The translations under genes and the position numbers were made by a program. Below, one piece after another: positions 10,042 to 19,600 of a stretch of 33,554 nt of DNA (position 1 is its first letter; every line of letters starts with the position of its first letter). The stretch comes from Verrucomicrobiales bacterium (GTDB lineage: Bacteria > Verrucomicrobiota > Verrucomicrobiia > Limisphaerales > UBA1096). The stretch is from contig NYWG01000137.1 of NCBI GenBank assembly GCA_002684915.1, positions 1 through 33,554 of the forward strand, read 5' to 3'. The notes under the pieces were generated by a model that saw only the letters and a list, made by a program, of their open reading frames with translations, searched no databases and was not told the origin of the DNA.

Positions 10042-10998
10042 TCAGTTTTCTTTAATCGATGAATTACAGCGATTGGCCTTAAAAATGGTTATCCCAAGAC
10101 CAATTGGAATAGCGCTTAAAAAACTAAGTACGATAATTAAAAGAGCAAGCTGTTCATTACCCATCGGATGGGGAACAGGTTTAAGCTCCATCTCTGCAAC
10201 GAGAGGCAGATGATCTGAAGCTTTGGTCTGCGGCACATCAACCCAACGCAACATAAAGTTTTTCTTATCTGAAACCCAAACATAATCAATACGTCGTGTC
10301 GGACTAGCGCTTGTCATAGTAAAACCATCTCCTTTCCCAACAAGGCTCCAAGCATCAACCCATTTTTCACTCATTCGCTTATAAAGCTCACTATCAGGAG
10401 TATCATTAAAGTCGCCACAAAAAACAGCTGGTAGATCTTTATACTTAACAAACAAATCATCAAACTGCGATTGACTGAAAAGTCTCTCTGCCTGGTCTTT
10501 AGTGTGATCTAGATGAGTGCAAACAAATAACATCTGGCCTTGACCAACATCCAAGACAGCCTGAAGAACACCGCGAGGCTCACCATCGCGCGCCTGTTTA
10601 AGGACATGATTTTCGAACGATTGAATCGGATGTTTACTAAGTATTGCCGTGCCATATTCCCCTCCTTGAAAATCCAGATTAGCACCAAAGGCAACATGCA
10701 TATTGGTAAGTTTTCCTAATTCCTCTACCATATCAACACCACCCGTTCGTCGAGTATTTCGGTCAACCTCCTGCAGCGCGACTGCATCTGCATTAGCTTC
10801 TAAAATCACTTTTGCAATGCGGTCAAGATCGACTTTACCATCTAGCCCTTCACCATGATGGATATTAAAAGTCATAACACGAAATATGATCGGAGACACC
10901 TTGGGCGGCTTACATCCAAAAAGCAGAGTCACGCCCACTGAAGATAAAAAAAGACAGAGGTAACTAAACCTCCGTCTGAAAAATTGCAATATCATCAA
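10042..10998 (-). CDS. Endonuclease/exonuclease/phosphatase (EEP) family lipoprotein with C-terminal TM segment
   Basis: VTLLFGCKPP lipobox-like; RVMTFNIHHGEGLDGKVDLDRIA, ADAVALQEVDRNTRRTGG, FVCTHLDHTKDQAER, VFCGDFNDTPDSELY, RRIDYVWVS, ASDHLPLVAEM; C-terminal LALLIIVLSFLSAIPIGLGI. Confidence 0.9.
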   Translation of the reverse strand: MMILQFFRRRFSYLCLFLSSVGVTLLFGCKPPKVSPIIFRVMTFNIHHGEGLDGKVDLDRIAKVILEANADAVALQEVDRNTRRTGGVDMVEELGKLTNMHVAFGANLDFQGGEYGTAILSKHPIQSFENHVLKQARDGEPRGVLQAVLDVGQGQMLFVCTHLDHTKDQAERLFSQSQFDDLFVKYKDLPAVFCGDFNDTPDSELYKRMSEKWVDAWSLVGKGDGFTMTSASPTRRIDYVWVSDKKNFMLRWVDVPQTKASDHLPLVAEMELKPVPHPMGNEQLALLIIVLSFLSAIPIGLGITIFKANRCNSSIKEN

Positions 10999-11005
10999 GG
11001 ACTAT

Positions 11006-12085
11006 TTATTTTTGCCGTTCAAGCCTAAAAGCAGCAGGGCGTTTACTTTGCTTCGGCCAATAATCCTTAGATCGAAAACTATACTGAAGAGGCTCAAACT
11101 TACCTGTTAAATTTACCTTAGTACCACCCTTTGGAATATCAAGATCAAGTAACCAGTAAACACCGTTTACCATCATTCGACGGCTACCTTTAGCTACAAG
11201 ATCTGTGGATGATCCCATTGTCGTCGTGAAGACACGACCTTTCGTACCACCTGGAACCTGGTAACTCTTAGTCCAAGTCACAGGCATCATAGGGGAGTTT
11301 TTCTTGCCAGGGGCAGCCTCGTCATCCGTTGGCTTCATCCCAAAAAACGGATCATCTGTACGTGGTCCTTTACGCTTTGTAACTTGTCCAAGAATAATAT
11401 GCTGCGAGCCTTCTGCCAATGGCAAGCGCACTCCATAAACATCGCTCGGACCCCACACATCACCATTCTTAATACCACGAGTAATAGGATGTTTTTCAGC
11501 CCCAGGGGCAATCATTCCTACAGTACTTTCAGACTTATGACCACCATGATGGTTTAACCAAAAATCTCCCAGAACCAACTTACCAAAACCTCCCTGCCAT
11601 TCTTTTTTTGGCCCATTATAACCATTACTATAATGAGAGTATGTCTTTCCTCCACCAATATTAAAAGCATGAGTAGCAGTGCGCATACCAATCACAGGCT
11701 TACCAGTCTTTAGGTAAGAATCAATATGCACCATCTGATTATCAGGCAAATCACGGAAACGAGTTCCAATAATCATTAGATCGGCCTCCTTTAAAGCTTC
11801 AAGACCTGGAATATTTGTACGATTATTAGGATCTACAAGGCCGCTCTTTGGATCAATCGCAAATACGACACGACAATTGAATCCGTGATGTCTGGATAAA
11901 ATACCGGCAAGCATAGGCATAGCCTCTTCAGAACGATACTCTTCATCTCCAGATATAAGTACTACACTTTTGCCTTTTCCAGGGCCTTTCTTACCCTTGT
12001 AATCTAACCACAATTTTGGTGCAGCCGAAGCGCTCAATGTTGCAGCGGCAAAGATTACAACCAACAGCTTTGATAATTGTTTCAT
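11006..12085 (-). CDS. ThuA-like domain protein (exported)
   Basis: Signal peptide; KSVVLISGDEEYRSEEAMPMLAGIL; ADLMIIGTRFRDLPDNQMVHIDSYLKTGKPVIGMRTATHAFNI; RVFTTTMGSSTDL...RMMVNGVYWLLDLDIP. Confidence 0.85.
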   Translation of the reverse strand: MKQLSKLLVVIFAAATLSASAAPKLWLDYKGKKGPGKGKSVVLISGDEEYRSEEAMPMLAGILSRHHGFNCRVVFAIDPKSGLVDPNNRTNIPGLEALKEADLMIIGTRFRDLPDNQMVHIDSYLKTGKPVIGMRTATHAFNIGGGKTYSHYSNGYNGPKKEWQGGFGKLVLGDFWLNHHGGHKSESTVGMIAPGAEKHPITRGIKNGDVWGPSDVYGVRLPLAEGSQHIILGQVTKRKGPRTDDPFFGMKPTDDEAAPGKKNSPMMPVTWTKSYQVPGGTKGRVFTTTMGSSTDLVAKGSRRMMVNGVYWLLDLDIPKGGTKVNLTGKFEPLQYSFRSKDYWPKQSKRPAAFRLERQK

Positions 12086-12202
12086 GATCTAAATTGGGAC
12101 TTCAAACAGAAGATGCTAGACGATAGCGCCTTAATTGCAAGCCGTCGCAAAACTGAAATTCACTCGCCCATAGTCACTAATTAATCTATTATCCAACAAC
12201 TA

Positions 12203-12550
12203 GTGAGTGAAAAAAAGCCAGTCAACATTTGGAGTATTACAGGTATGAATCTCTTGGCTTGGCCCGGATTAGGAACTTTCCTAGCAGGGCGAAAATTATC
12301 TGGTTTCATTCAATCTGCAATTTCACTAGCTGGAGCAGCTCTCACAATATGCCTTCTTTTCGTTCTGTTCAAATTTGCTTCTATTGGAATAGAATCTACA
12401 GAACCAATCGACTCAAAATTATTTATAGAACAACATAAACAACTTATCATTTACGGAATAGTCGGAATAGGAATGCTTGCATTTACATGGTTTTGGGCAG
12501 CGATAAGTACTTATTCTATTGCCAAAAAATTAGGTAGCAAAATAAAATAA
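12203..12550 (+). CDS. Small multi-pass membrane protein of unknown function
   Basis: GTG start; two or three hydrophobic segments (LSGFIQSAISLAGAALTICLLFVLF, LIIYGIVGIGMLAFTWFWAAI); stop overlaps the ATG of the next gene (TAATG). Confidence 0.65.
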   Translation: MSEKKPVNIWSITGMNLLAWPGLGTFLAGRKLSGFIQSAISLAGAALTICLLFVLFKFASIGIESTEPIDSKLFIEQHKQLIIYGIVGIGMLAFTWFWAAISTYSIAKKLGSKIK

Positions 12551-13287
12551 TGAGTAATGTCAAAACAGAAATTATACTTGGCAAACTCACTCGAAAGGAG
12601 TTTCGAGAGCGGATGCAAAAAGGTGAACTTAGAGGCTGCATTATACCTGTTGCAGCAATCGAACAACATTTAGAACATTTGGCAATGGAACACGATTGGC
12701 GCAGTGTGAAGCATATAACTCGAACTGTTGCAAAACGTCTAGCACCAAAGGTGTTGATTGCAGAAGGATTAATGTGTGGAATAAGTGAGCACCATATGCG
12801 CCACCCTGGAACAATCACTCTAAGTCCAAGCACATTCCTTGCCGCACTAGGAGATATAATTCATAGTATGGCACGTGCAGGGTTTCAGAATATCGTCGTG
12901 ATTAACGGACATGGTGGGAACATTGAGCCGGTCCGAGGAACATGGGATCAGTTTCTTCGCCAATTCGAAGGACTTAATCTTCATTTCCTATCTTACTGGG
13001 ACACTCTAAACCAATCCGATGCAGACAAACTACTTAAAGGTGGAAAGCAAATTCCGAATGACTTACCAGGACATGCACAAGAATTTGAAACATCAATTGC
13101 TCTGGCTAAATTCCCCGAAAATGTTCGCCTTGAATCCGTAAAAGATCAAATCGATCCAAATCCTACATTGGCCAGCGCCGATCAAGGAAATGCATGGTTT
13201 GATTGCATTACAAAGCGTCTAACTATCTTTATAGAACAAGTCATTAGCGGCGAACGGAAGTCTAAAACACCACCCTTTCACCCCTAA
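12550..13287 (+). CDS. Creatininase family protein
   Basis: VAAIEQHLEHLAMEHDW, GISEHHMRHPGTITLS, FQNIVVINGHGGN, DLPGHAQEFETSIALA; matches the creatininase/MftE metal-binding fold pattern. Confidence 0.85.
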   Translation: MSNVKTEIILGKLTRKEFRERMQKGELRGCIIPVAAIEQHLEHLAMEHDWRSVKHITRTVAKRLAPKVLIAEGLMCGISEHHMRHPGTITLSPSTFLAALGDIIHSMARAGFQNIVVINGHGGNIEPVRGTWDQFLRQFEGLNLHFLSYWDTLNQSDADKLLKGGKQIPNDLPGHAQEFETSIALAKFPENVRLESVKDQIDPNPTLASADQGNAWFDCITKRLTIFIEQVISGERKSKTPPFHP

Positions 13288-13413
13288 CATTTAGGCAAAA
13301 ACAGCAGAGAATGAAAAACTCAAACCTTTTATATTTTAAGGTTAAAAACAAACGAAAAACAAAAACCACTTGCAAGGCAGTAAGAGCTTTGGCAGTGTCC
13401 CCACCCTTCGGTT

Positions 13414-13490
13414 GCGCCCGTAGATCAACTGGATAGATCGCATGGCTACGAACCATGAGGTTGGGGGTTCGAATCCTCCCGGGCGTACCA
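13414..13490 (+). tRNA. tRNA-Arg (anticodon ACG), CCA encoded
   Basis: GCGCCCG TA GATC AACTGGATA GATC G CATGG CTACGAA CCATG AGGTT GGGGG TTCGAAT CCTCC CGGGCGT ACCA folds as a full cloverleaf with GTTCGAAT T-loop and encoded CCA. Confidence 0.97.
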
Positions 13491-13603
13491 TTTATAATCT
13501 TAAACTATTCAAGATCGATAATCGATTTTCTCTTCTGAATAATCAGTCATCCTCCCAGCCAAATAAGGCTTTTAAAATAATAGGAATTGGGTAGTTTTTC
13601 CAC

Positions 13604-14926
13604 ATGAAGCCCCAACCTTTTTCAAGACGCCGTTTCCTTGAGACAGCAGCGATTACTAGTGCTCCATTCATACTTCCATCTGGTATTTGGTCAGCAAAAA
13701 TAAAGCCCAACGACAAGATAGCTATGGGATTTATCGGAATGGGAAAACAAAACGTCGGCTTACAGAATCGCTTCATGGCTGACAAAAACGTGGTTTGCGT
13801 TGCTGTTTCAGACTGCGACACTTCACGTCGTAACGCTGCCTTGAAACGAGCTCACAAACGTTACCAAAACGAGAATTGTAAGGGGTACAACGATTATCGT
13901 GAAGTCATTACACGAAATGATATAGACGCAGTTTGCATTGCTACACCCGATCACTGGCATGCAATACAAACTGTTGAAGCTGTAAATTCCGGCAAAGATG
14001 TTTACTGCGAAAAACCATTGACCCACAACATTCACGAATCAATTGAGGTTATGAAAGTTGTGGATAATAAAAAAGCAATTCTACAAACCGGATCAATGCA
14101 ACGTTCCTCAAGAGTATTTCGAGTAGCTTGCGAATTGGTACGTAATGGTGTTATCGGCAAAGTCAAGAGCACCGCGGTTAACATCGGCCCTCCAGGGATT
14201 CCTTGTGATCTTCCAACCGAAAAAATGGAACCAGGTCTTGATTGGAACATGTGGATAGGCCCAGGGCCAACACGTGGTTATAGTTCCGTACTAAGTCCAA
14301 GAGGCGTACACGGGCATTTCCCAAACTGGCGTAACTATAAAGAGTATGGAGGCGGCATGGTTTGTGACTGGGGAGCTCATATGATTGATATCGTCCATTG
14401 GGGATTAGGTATGGACGACAGTGGTCCAATAGCCACGATACCAGCCGAAAACCCAAAAGCAAAAAAAGGTGCTCAACTGGTTTACGACGGAAATGTACCA
14501 CTGATGCATGGTACGGGTATGGGATCAAGCTTCTACGGAACAGATGGTCGCGTAGAATGTCACAGAGGGAGAATTGGACTTTGGCTTGGTGATAAATTTA
14601 TCGCTGGAAAGGCCAATCAAAGCGAACGTAATGTCAATCTATCAAAAGAACTCGACAAACTGGAATCTGAATTTCTTAAGGACGCTAAAGTAAAACTATA
14701 CCAAAGTAATAGTCATATCCCTGACTTCCTTAACTCCATGCGTACTCGCAAGAAGCCTTGCACACATGAAATCATTGGAGCACGAACAGCAATCGCTTGC
14801 CACTTACTTAACCAAACTTACTACAATCATACTGAAATTAAGTGGAACCCAAAGAAAAACACATTTGCTGCTGGTGGTGATCCAGCTTGGTTAACTCGCA
14901 ACTACCGAGGAGATTTCAAGGTATAA
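13604..14926 (+). CDS. Gfo/Idh/MocA family oxidoreductase with TAT signal
   Basis: FSRRRFLETAAITSAPFILPSGIW twin-arginine signal; KIAMGFIGMGKQ; DAVCIATPDHWHAIQTVEAVNSGKDVYCEKPLTHNIHE; GGGMVCDWGAHMIDIVHWGLGMD. Confidence 0.95.
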   Translation: MKPQPFSRRRFLETAAITSAPFILPSGIWSAKIKPNDKIAMGFIGMGKQNVGLQNRFMADKNVVCVAVSDCDTSRRNAALKRAHKRYQNENCKGYNDYREVITRNDIDAVCIATPDHWHAIQTVEAVNSGKDVYCEKPLTHNIHESIEVMKVVDNKKAILQTGSMQRSSRVFRVACELVRNGVIGKVKSTAVNIGPPGIPCDLPTEKMEPGLDWNMWIGPGPTRGYSSVLSPRGVHGHFPNWRNYKEYGGGMVCDWGAHMIDIVHWGLGMDDSGPIATIPAENPKAKKGAQLVYDGNVPLMHGTGMGSSFYGTDGRVECHRGRIGLWLGDKFIAGKANQSERNVNLSKELDKLESEFLKDAKVKLYQSNSHIPDFLNSMRTRKKPCTHEIIGARTAIACHLLNQTYYNHTEIKWNPKKNTFAAGGDPAWLTRNYRGDFKV

Positions 14927-14965
14927 GCGATTCTTATTAGAAAAAATCAAATTAACATTTATAAT

Positions 14966-15000
14966 ACGGAACGATTCTAACACTCATTCCGTGTTTTTTT
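14966..15000 (+). terminator. Putative intrinsic terminator downstream of the Gfo/Idh/MocA gene
   Basis: ACGGAACGA-TTCTAACAC-TCATTCCGT stem-loop (one C.A mismatch) followed by G and a T7 run. Confidence 0.65.
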
Positions 15001-15180
15001 GGCTCTTTAATCAAAAGCTTTACTTGAACAGTTGCTTTAGTTTCTGTACTCGTCTGCAGGGCAAGGAGTTCTAGGACAAACACCACTGAAGCATCAATTT
15101 ACTTTTTAAGCCGTTTATTCTTCGGGTAATGGTAAAAAATTGATCTTTGTTCTTTTATCTTCCACCCATAAATAAATTTT

Positions 15181-17013
15181 GTGAAAGCAGATCACATTCG
15201 AAATATTGCAATAATTGCTCATGTAGACCGTGGGAAAACCACACTCGTAGATGAATTATTGCAGCAAAGCGGTACCTTTCGAGATAACCAGGTAGTAGCC
15301 GAAAGAGTGATGGACTCGATGGACTTAGAAAGAGAAAAAGGAATCACCATCAAGGCTAAGAATACCGCTATTAAGTGGAAGGACTATACAATTAACATTG
15401 TTGATACTCCTGGGCATGCCGATTTCGGGGCAGAAGTAGAGCGAGTAATGAAAATGGTCGATGGAGTGTTACTCTTGACTGACGCTGTAAGCGGACCTCA
15501 AGCACAAACACGTTGGGTTTTACGTAAAGCACTTGGACACGGTTTAAAGACAATCTGTGTGGTTAATAAGATAGACCGAGAAACAGCAAGGCCGACATGG
15601 GTACATGACAAAGTTTTAGAATTATTTTTAGAATTGGGCGCCGATGAAGACCAATTTAACGCACCATTTTTATATGGCAGTGCGAAGCTGGGATTCGTTG
15701 ATAGCAAACTAGACGGAACTCGAACAAACATGAACGATCTATTTGAAGCCATTATATCTCGGGTACCTCCACCACTGATAGAAGATGCTCCATTCCGTAT
15801 GCTAGTCAGTAATATAGACTGGGACGAATATGTTGGCCGCATGGCAATAGGCCGAATTCTTTCTGGTGATATTAAGCAAGGAGACCAAATAAACGTTCTT
15901 CGAAAAGATGGATCACGATTAAAAGCAAAAATTATTAAGCTAAAGCAATTTTCAGGGCTTCAAACCAACGACGTAACATCAGCAATGGCTGGTGACATAG
16001 CTGGTCTAGCTGGTTTTGAGGAAGTAGATATCGGAGAAACTTTAGCAAAAGCTGAGGATGCTGAACCTTTACCATTCATTGAAATTGATCCAGCAACCGT
16101 GCAAATGGAATTCTCAGTAAACGATGGCCCTCTTGCAGGTCAAGATGGAAAAAAAGTTACTTCACGAGAAATTCGAGCACGACTTGAACGTGAAACAAAA
16201 TCAAACATCTCTATTAGCATTCATGACACAGAGGAAAGTACGAGATTCATCGTCAACGCTCGTGGAAGCATGCAGATCGCAGTATTACTAGAAACTATGC
16301 GACGTGAAGGCTTTGAAGTACTTGTTTCACGACCAACCGTATTGTATAAAAAAATCGACGGCAAACAGTGTGAGCCTTACGAAGAAATTTGGATCGAGGC
16401 ACCTGAGGATCAACTCGGAACAATCATGGAAAGCCTAAGTAAGAGATTAGGAAAAATTACTAACATTGAGCATCACTCTGCAGGCGTAACCGTTTCAGCT
16501 GAAATACCTACTCGCGGACTAATCGGATTTGAAAGTGACCTTATCACACTTACAAGCGGTAATGGTGTCATGAGCCATATGTTCCTTGAATATCGACCTT
16601 ATAGTGGAGAATTAGTTACCCGCCAAACTGGCACACTAGTTAGCATGGAAAATGGAAATGCAATGGCTTATGCACTAGACATGCTTCAATCGAGAGGAAA
16701 TCTCTTTATATCCCCAGGGGACTCAGTCTATGCCGGACAAGTTGTAGGTGAAAACCCGAGGCGCGATGATTTGCCAGTGAACCCTGCTAAAGCTAAACAC
16801 CTCGATAATATGCGTGCGTCTGGTTCCGATAAATCAATTGCCCTAACGCCTCCGATCAAATTCTCCATCGAACGTGCGATTGAATACATTGCTAATGACG
16901 AACTGGTTGAGGTAACACCAAATCATCTGAGATTTCGAAAGCGTATCCTTGATGCTAATGATAGACGTAAAGCAACTAAACGATCCAAAGATATTGCCTC
17001 TAACAAATCCTAA
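15181..17013 (+). CDS. typA: Ribosome-associated GTPase TypA/BipA
   Basis: GTG start; [126 protein letters not shown]. Diagnostic for TypA/BipA. Confidence 0.96.
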   Translation: MKADHIRNIAIIAHVDRGKTTLVDELLQQSGTFRDNQVVAERVMDSMDLEREKGITIKAKNTAIKWKDYTINIVDTPGHADFGAEVERVMKMVDGVLLLTDAVSGPQAQTRWVLRKALGHGLKTICVVNKIDRETARPTWVHDKVLELFLELGADEDQFNAPFLYGSAKLGFVDSKLDGTRTNMNDLFEAIISRVPPPLIEDAPFRMLVSNIDWDEYVGRMAIGRILSGDIKQGDQINVLRKDGSRLKAKIIKLKQFSGLQTNDVTSAMAGDIAGLAGFEEVDIGETLAKAEDAEPLPFIEIDPATVQMEFSVNDGPLAGQDGKKVTSREIRARLERETKSNISISIHDTEESTRFIVNARGSMQIAVLLETMRREGFEVLVSRPTVLYKKIDGKQCEPYEEIWIEAPEDQLGTIMESLSKRLGKITNIEHHSAGVTVSAEIPTRGLIGFESDLITLTSGNGVMSHMFLEYRPYSGELVTRQTGTLVSMENGNAMAYALDMLQSRGNLFISPGDSVYAGQVVGENPRRDDLPVNPAKAKHLDNMRASGSDKSIALTPPIKFSIERAIEYIANDELVEVTPNHLRFRKRILDANDRRKATKRSKDIASNKS

Positions 17014-17035
17014 TTACTTAATGCCAACATGGGCA

Positions 17036-17764
17036 CTATTTAATTTCACCCCATATTTTCTGAAGTATTTTAAACATACGAGGATCATGCTCCTTAAGTT
17101 CTGCTCGAACAAATGGATAAAAGTCATTAACCCCAAGATAAGCTTCAGTACTTTCAGCAAAATACTCCATTTGAGTAGTTAACGCATAATGTTTCACAGT
17201 ACTACCGCTATAGAGTAAAACTTTATCATATATCCCTGCTTCTTTAACCTCTTTATAAGCATCAAGAACCTCCTTATTTTGAAATCCTTTTTCAAGAACT
17301 TGATCATGATAAGCATGAGCAAGCTCGTGTAAAATCACGTAAGGATGCTTAGCCCATTGACTGCGGCTCAGTAGAGCTTTAGCCCTAGGAATATGCACAT
17401 GCTTCACCAGTCTAGGATCATGATGATTAGCGCGAAGCCAAGTCACCCCGGGATGATACTGCATATTACCGAGTGGTTCGTAATTATAATCCAACCAAAT
17501 TGGAAGTTGTTGCAACTCCTTCACACGCTCATCAGGGAGAATGTATTTGATACGTTGAAGATGATTGGCAAGCGCATCAAACACCTCTAACTTGAATTTT
17601 TCATGTTCTTTCTCAAGTAGCTTTGGATCAACTTTAATAGACCATCCCTCAAGTTTTTTCACGACTGGATCATAGAACTTTTTTTGTTCTTCGGCTGACG
17701 AATGAACAATCAAAATGATAGCAACCAGAAAAATAAGTACTATTTTTGGGGTGTTTTTTAACAT
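17036..17764 (-). CDS. Exported HExxH zinc metallopeptidase-like protein
   Basis: Signal peptide; VILHELAHAYHDQVL (HExxH) with downstream EYFAESTEAYLG as candidate third Glu ligand (gluzincin-like). Confidence 0.7.
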   Translation of the reverse strand: MLKNTPKIVLIFLVAIILIVHSSAEEQKKFYDPVVKKLEGWSIKVDPKLLEKEHEKFKLEVFDALANHLQRIKYILPDERVKELQQLPIWLDYNYEPLGNMQYHPGVTWLRANHHDPRLVKHVHIPRAKALLSRSQWAKHPYVILHELAHAYHDQVLEKGFQNKEVLDAYKEVKEAGIYDKVLLYSGSTVKHYALTTQMEYFAESTEAYLGVNDFYPFVRAELKEHDPRMFKILQKIWGEIK

Positions 17765-17770
17765 AAGAAT

Positions 17771-19600
17771 TTATTTTTTGTTTAATTTAAGTAACGCCTT
17801 TCCTAGCGCATCTCCAATCAAGAAGTAACTTTCAGCATTTCCAAACCAATGGTGTCCGTGGCCTACATTAGGAGAATCATTAGCCTCTCGAGCAAACTGT
17901 GATGTTGATACAAACGCAGTACTTGAGCCGAGAAATTCTGCAGCGGCCTTTTGAGCCTTACGAATAGTGATCATATTTTTATCAACATTAATACCACCAT
18001 TACCCAATTCTCCAATCACTACGGGAACATCGCTCTGCTTAACTTCCTTTCGAATGTCATTGATTAAGCAAATGAGATTAGCCTGATAATCATTTCTTGC
18101 GACTTCATCAAACATGTCATTCCAACCCTGAAACCATACAAACCCACTAAGCACAGGCTCAAGTTGAGCAAGATTAGGAAATTCATTTCCAATTTTAGCC
18201 AAACCCTCTCTATATTCAGAAATCATTTTTTTGTAAAATTTTCCGGTCTCTCCACCAGCGCTAGGAGGACGAAAGTCTTTATGGATACTTTTCCCTCCCC
18301 AAGCAGTTTTAATGAGAAGCACAGGCTCATCAAAACTAGCTCCAACAAGGTGCCCAAGTTGGAATTCTGGCCCAATGTGATGCTTACCTCCGTATCCGGT
18401 AAAACCAATTGATAAACCTCCAGTCTTCAACTCCTCCTTGGTTTTATAACGTACAAAAACATCGTTTCTTACAACCCATTCATCCTTTTCATTTACGATA
18501 TGATTATATCTAAACGCAAATTCTGGATTCTTCATTACGTTTTTCAGAATACCTTTTCCGCTATTATAGTACTTGGGATGATCTAAATCGACTACACCCT
18601 GCCCTTGCATATTGGACTGACCTGCAAGCCAAAAGACTCTAAGTTTATTAGATGGTTTTAAATGCTTATCAAGAAATGCATAACCAGCATTTTGAGCTTT
18701 TTTGTTAAAAACCATTGCGATATGACCAGCCCCATTGGCAACATATAAATCGGTATCCACATTAACTCTCTTAAGCGATTCATAGAGCGCTACTGGACCA
18801 CGAAATCCAAGCGCTGGATGTTTATCTGAATGCACCAAAAGGTCAGAAGAACCATTGTAAAAAAAGATTGGCGAATCATCTTTATCTACAAATGCATTAG
18901 GAGAATCCGCCTCGTATGCTTCTGGTAAATCCTTTCTAGCCTTCCCAAACCAGTATTTTAACGCATTAGACTTCTCAGGAACTGTTCGAAAATCGGTTGG
19001 AGCACCGCCTGCTACAGCAGCAACAATTTTTGTGCCAACCCCTTGCGGATCATTTTCCTTGGAAAGCCCTGTTGTTGCCAACATCGAGACAAGATGCCCT
19101 CCAGCAGAATAGCCCATTGCACCAATACGTTCCGGATCCACCTTAAACGTAGAAGCATTTTTTCGAATCCATCGTATAGCATCACGACAGTCCTCGGTTT
19201 GAGCCGGACTTTTGTACTTGGGGGCTAGCCTATAATTAATCGAAAAACATGTATAACCTCGCTTGGCCAAACTCCGCGCATAAATAGCTAATTGTCCCTT
19301 GGAGCCAAGTCGCCAAGCACCTCCATGAACCACTAATATTGCTGGGAATGGGCCCTCCCCTTTTGGTACATAGGCATCAAGCTTAAGTGTTTTCTCATCA
19401 ATCTTCTTATAAACAATATTTTTGATACGATCATATTCATAATCATTGCTCCAAACACTTATATTCAAGCTGCACAACAAGATTAGACTTAATAAACGAT
19501 TCACAGATACGGTTAGTTTCAACGGATTTGATTTTCCTCGCAAATAAATTTTAAAAAATAGGCTAAGGACAGAAAGTACAAATTGAATATTACGATCCAA
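17771..19600 (-). CDS. Two-domain esterase: N-terminal alpha/beta hydrolase (BD-FAE/lipase-like) fused to C-terminal sialate O-acetylesterase/CE6-like SGNH domain
   Basis: VVHGGAWRLGSKGQ oxyanion motif, GAMGYSAGGHLVSML nucleophile elbow, AGHIAMVF; then VFWLAGQSNMQGQGVVDL, GPEFQLGHLVG, LIKTAWGGKSI, FVWFQGWNDM typical of the SASA family. The true start may be downstream of the ORF start at 19600. Confidence 0.88.
   Translation of the reverse strand: MDRNIQFVLSVLSLFFKIYLRGKSNPLKLTVSVNRLLSLILLCSLNISVWSNDYEYDRIKNIVYKKIDEKTLKLDAYVPKGEGPFPAILVVHGGAWRLGSKGQLAIYARSLAKRGYTCFSINYRLAPKYKSPAQTEDCRDAIRWIRKNASTFKVDPERIGAMGYSAGGHLVSMLATTGLSKENDPQGVGTKIVAAVAGGAPTDFRTVPEKSNALKYWFGKARKDLPEAYEADSPNAFVDKDDSPIFFYNGSSDLLVHSDKHPALGFRGPVALYESLKRVNVDTDLYVANGAGHIAMVFNKKAQNAGYAFLDKHLKPSNKLRVFWLAGQSNMQGQGVVDLDHPKYYNSGKGILKNVMKNPEFAFRYNHIVNEKDEWVVRNDVFVRYKTKEELKTGGLSIGFTGYGGKHHIGPEFQLGHLVGASFDEPVLLIKTAWGGKSIHKDFRPPSAGGETGKFYKKMISEYREGLAKIGNEFPNLAQLEPVLSGFVWFQGWNDMFDEVARNDYQANLICLINDIRKEVKQSDVPVVIGELGNGGINVDKNMITIRKAQKAAAEFLGSSTAFVSTSQFAREANDSPNVGHGHHWFGNAESYFLIGDALGKALLKLNKK

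Noticed and set aside
13262-13456. Minus-strand 64-aa ORF overlapping the tRNA
   Set aside because: Overlaps a well-supported tRNA-Arg and the creatininase 3' end; no protein family signal.
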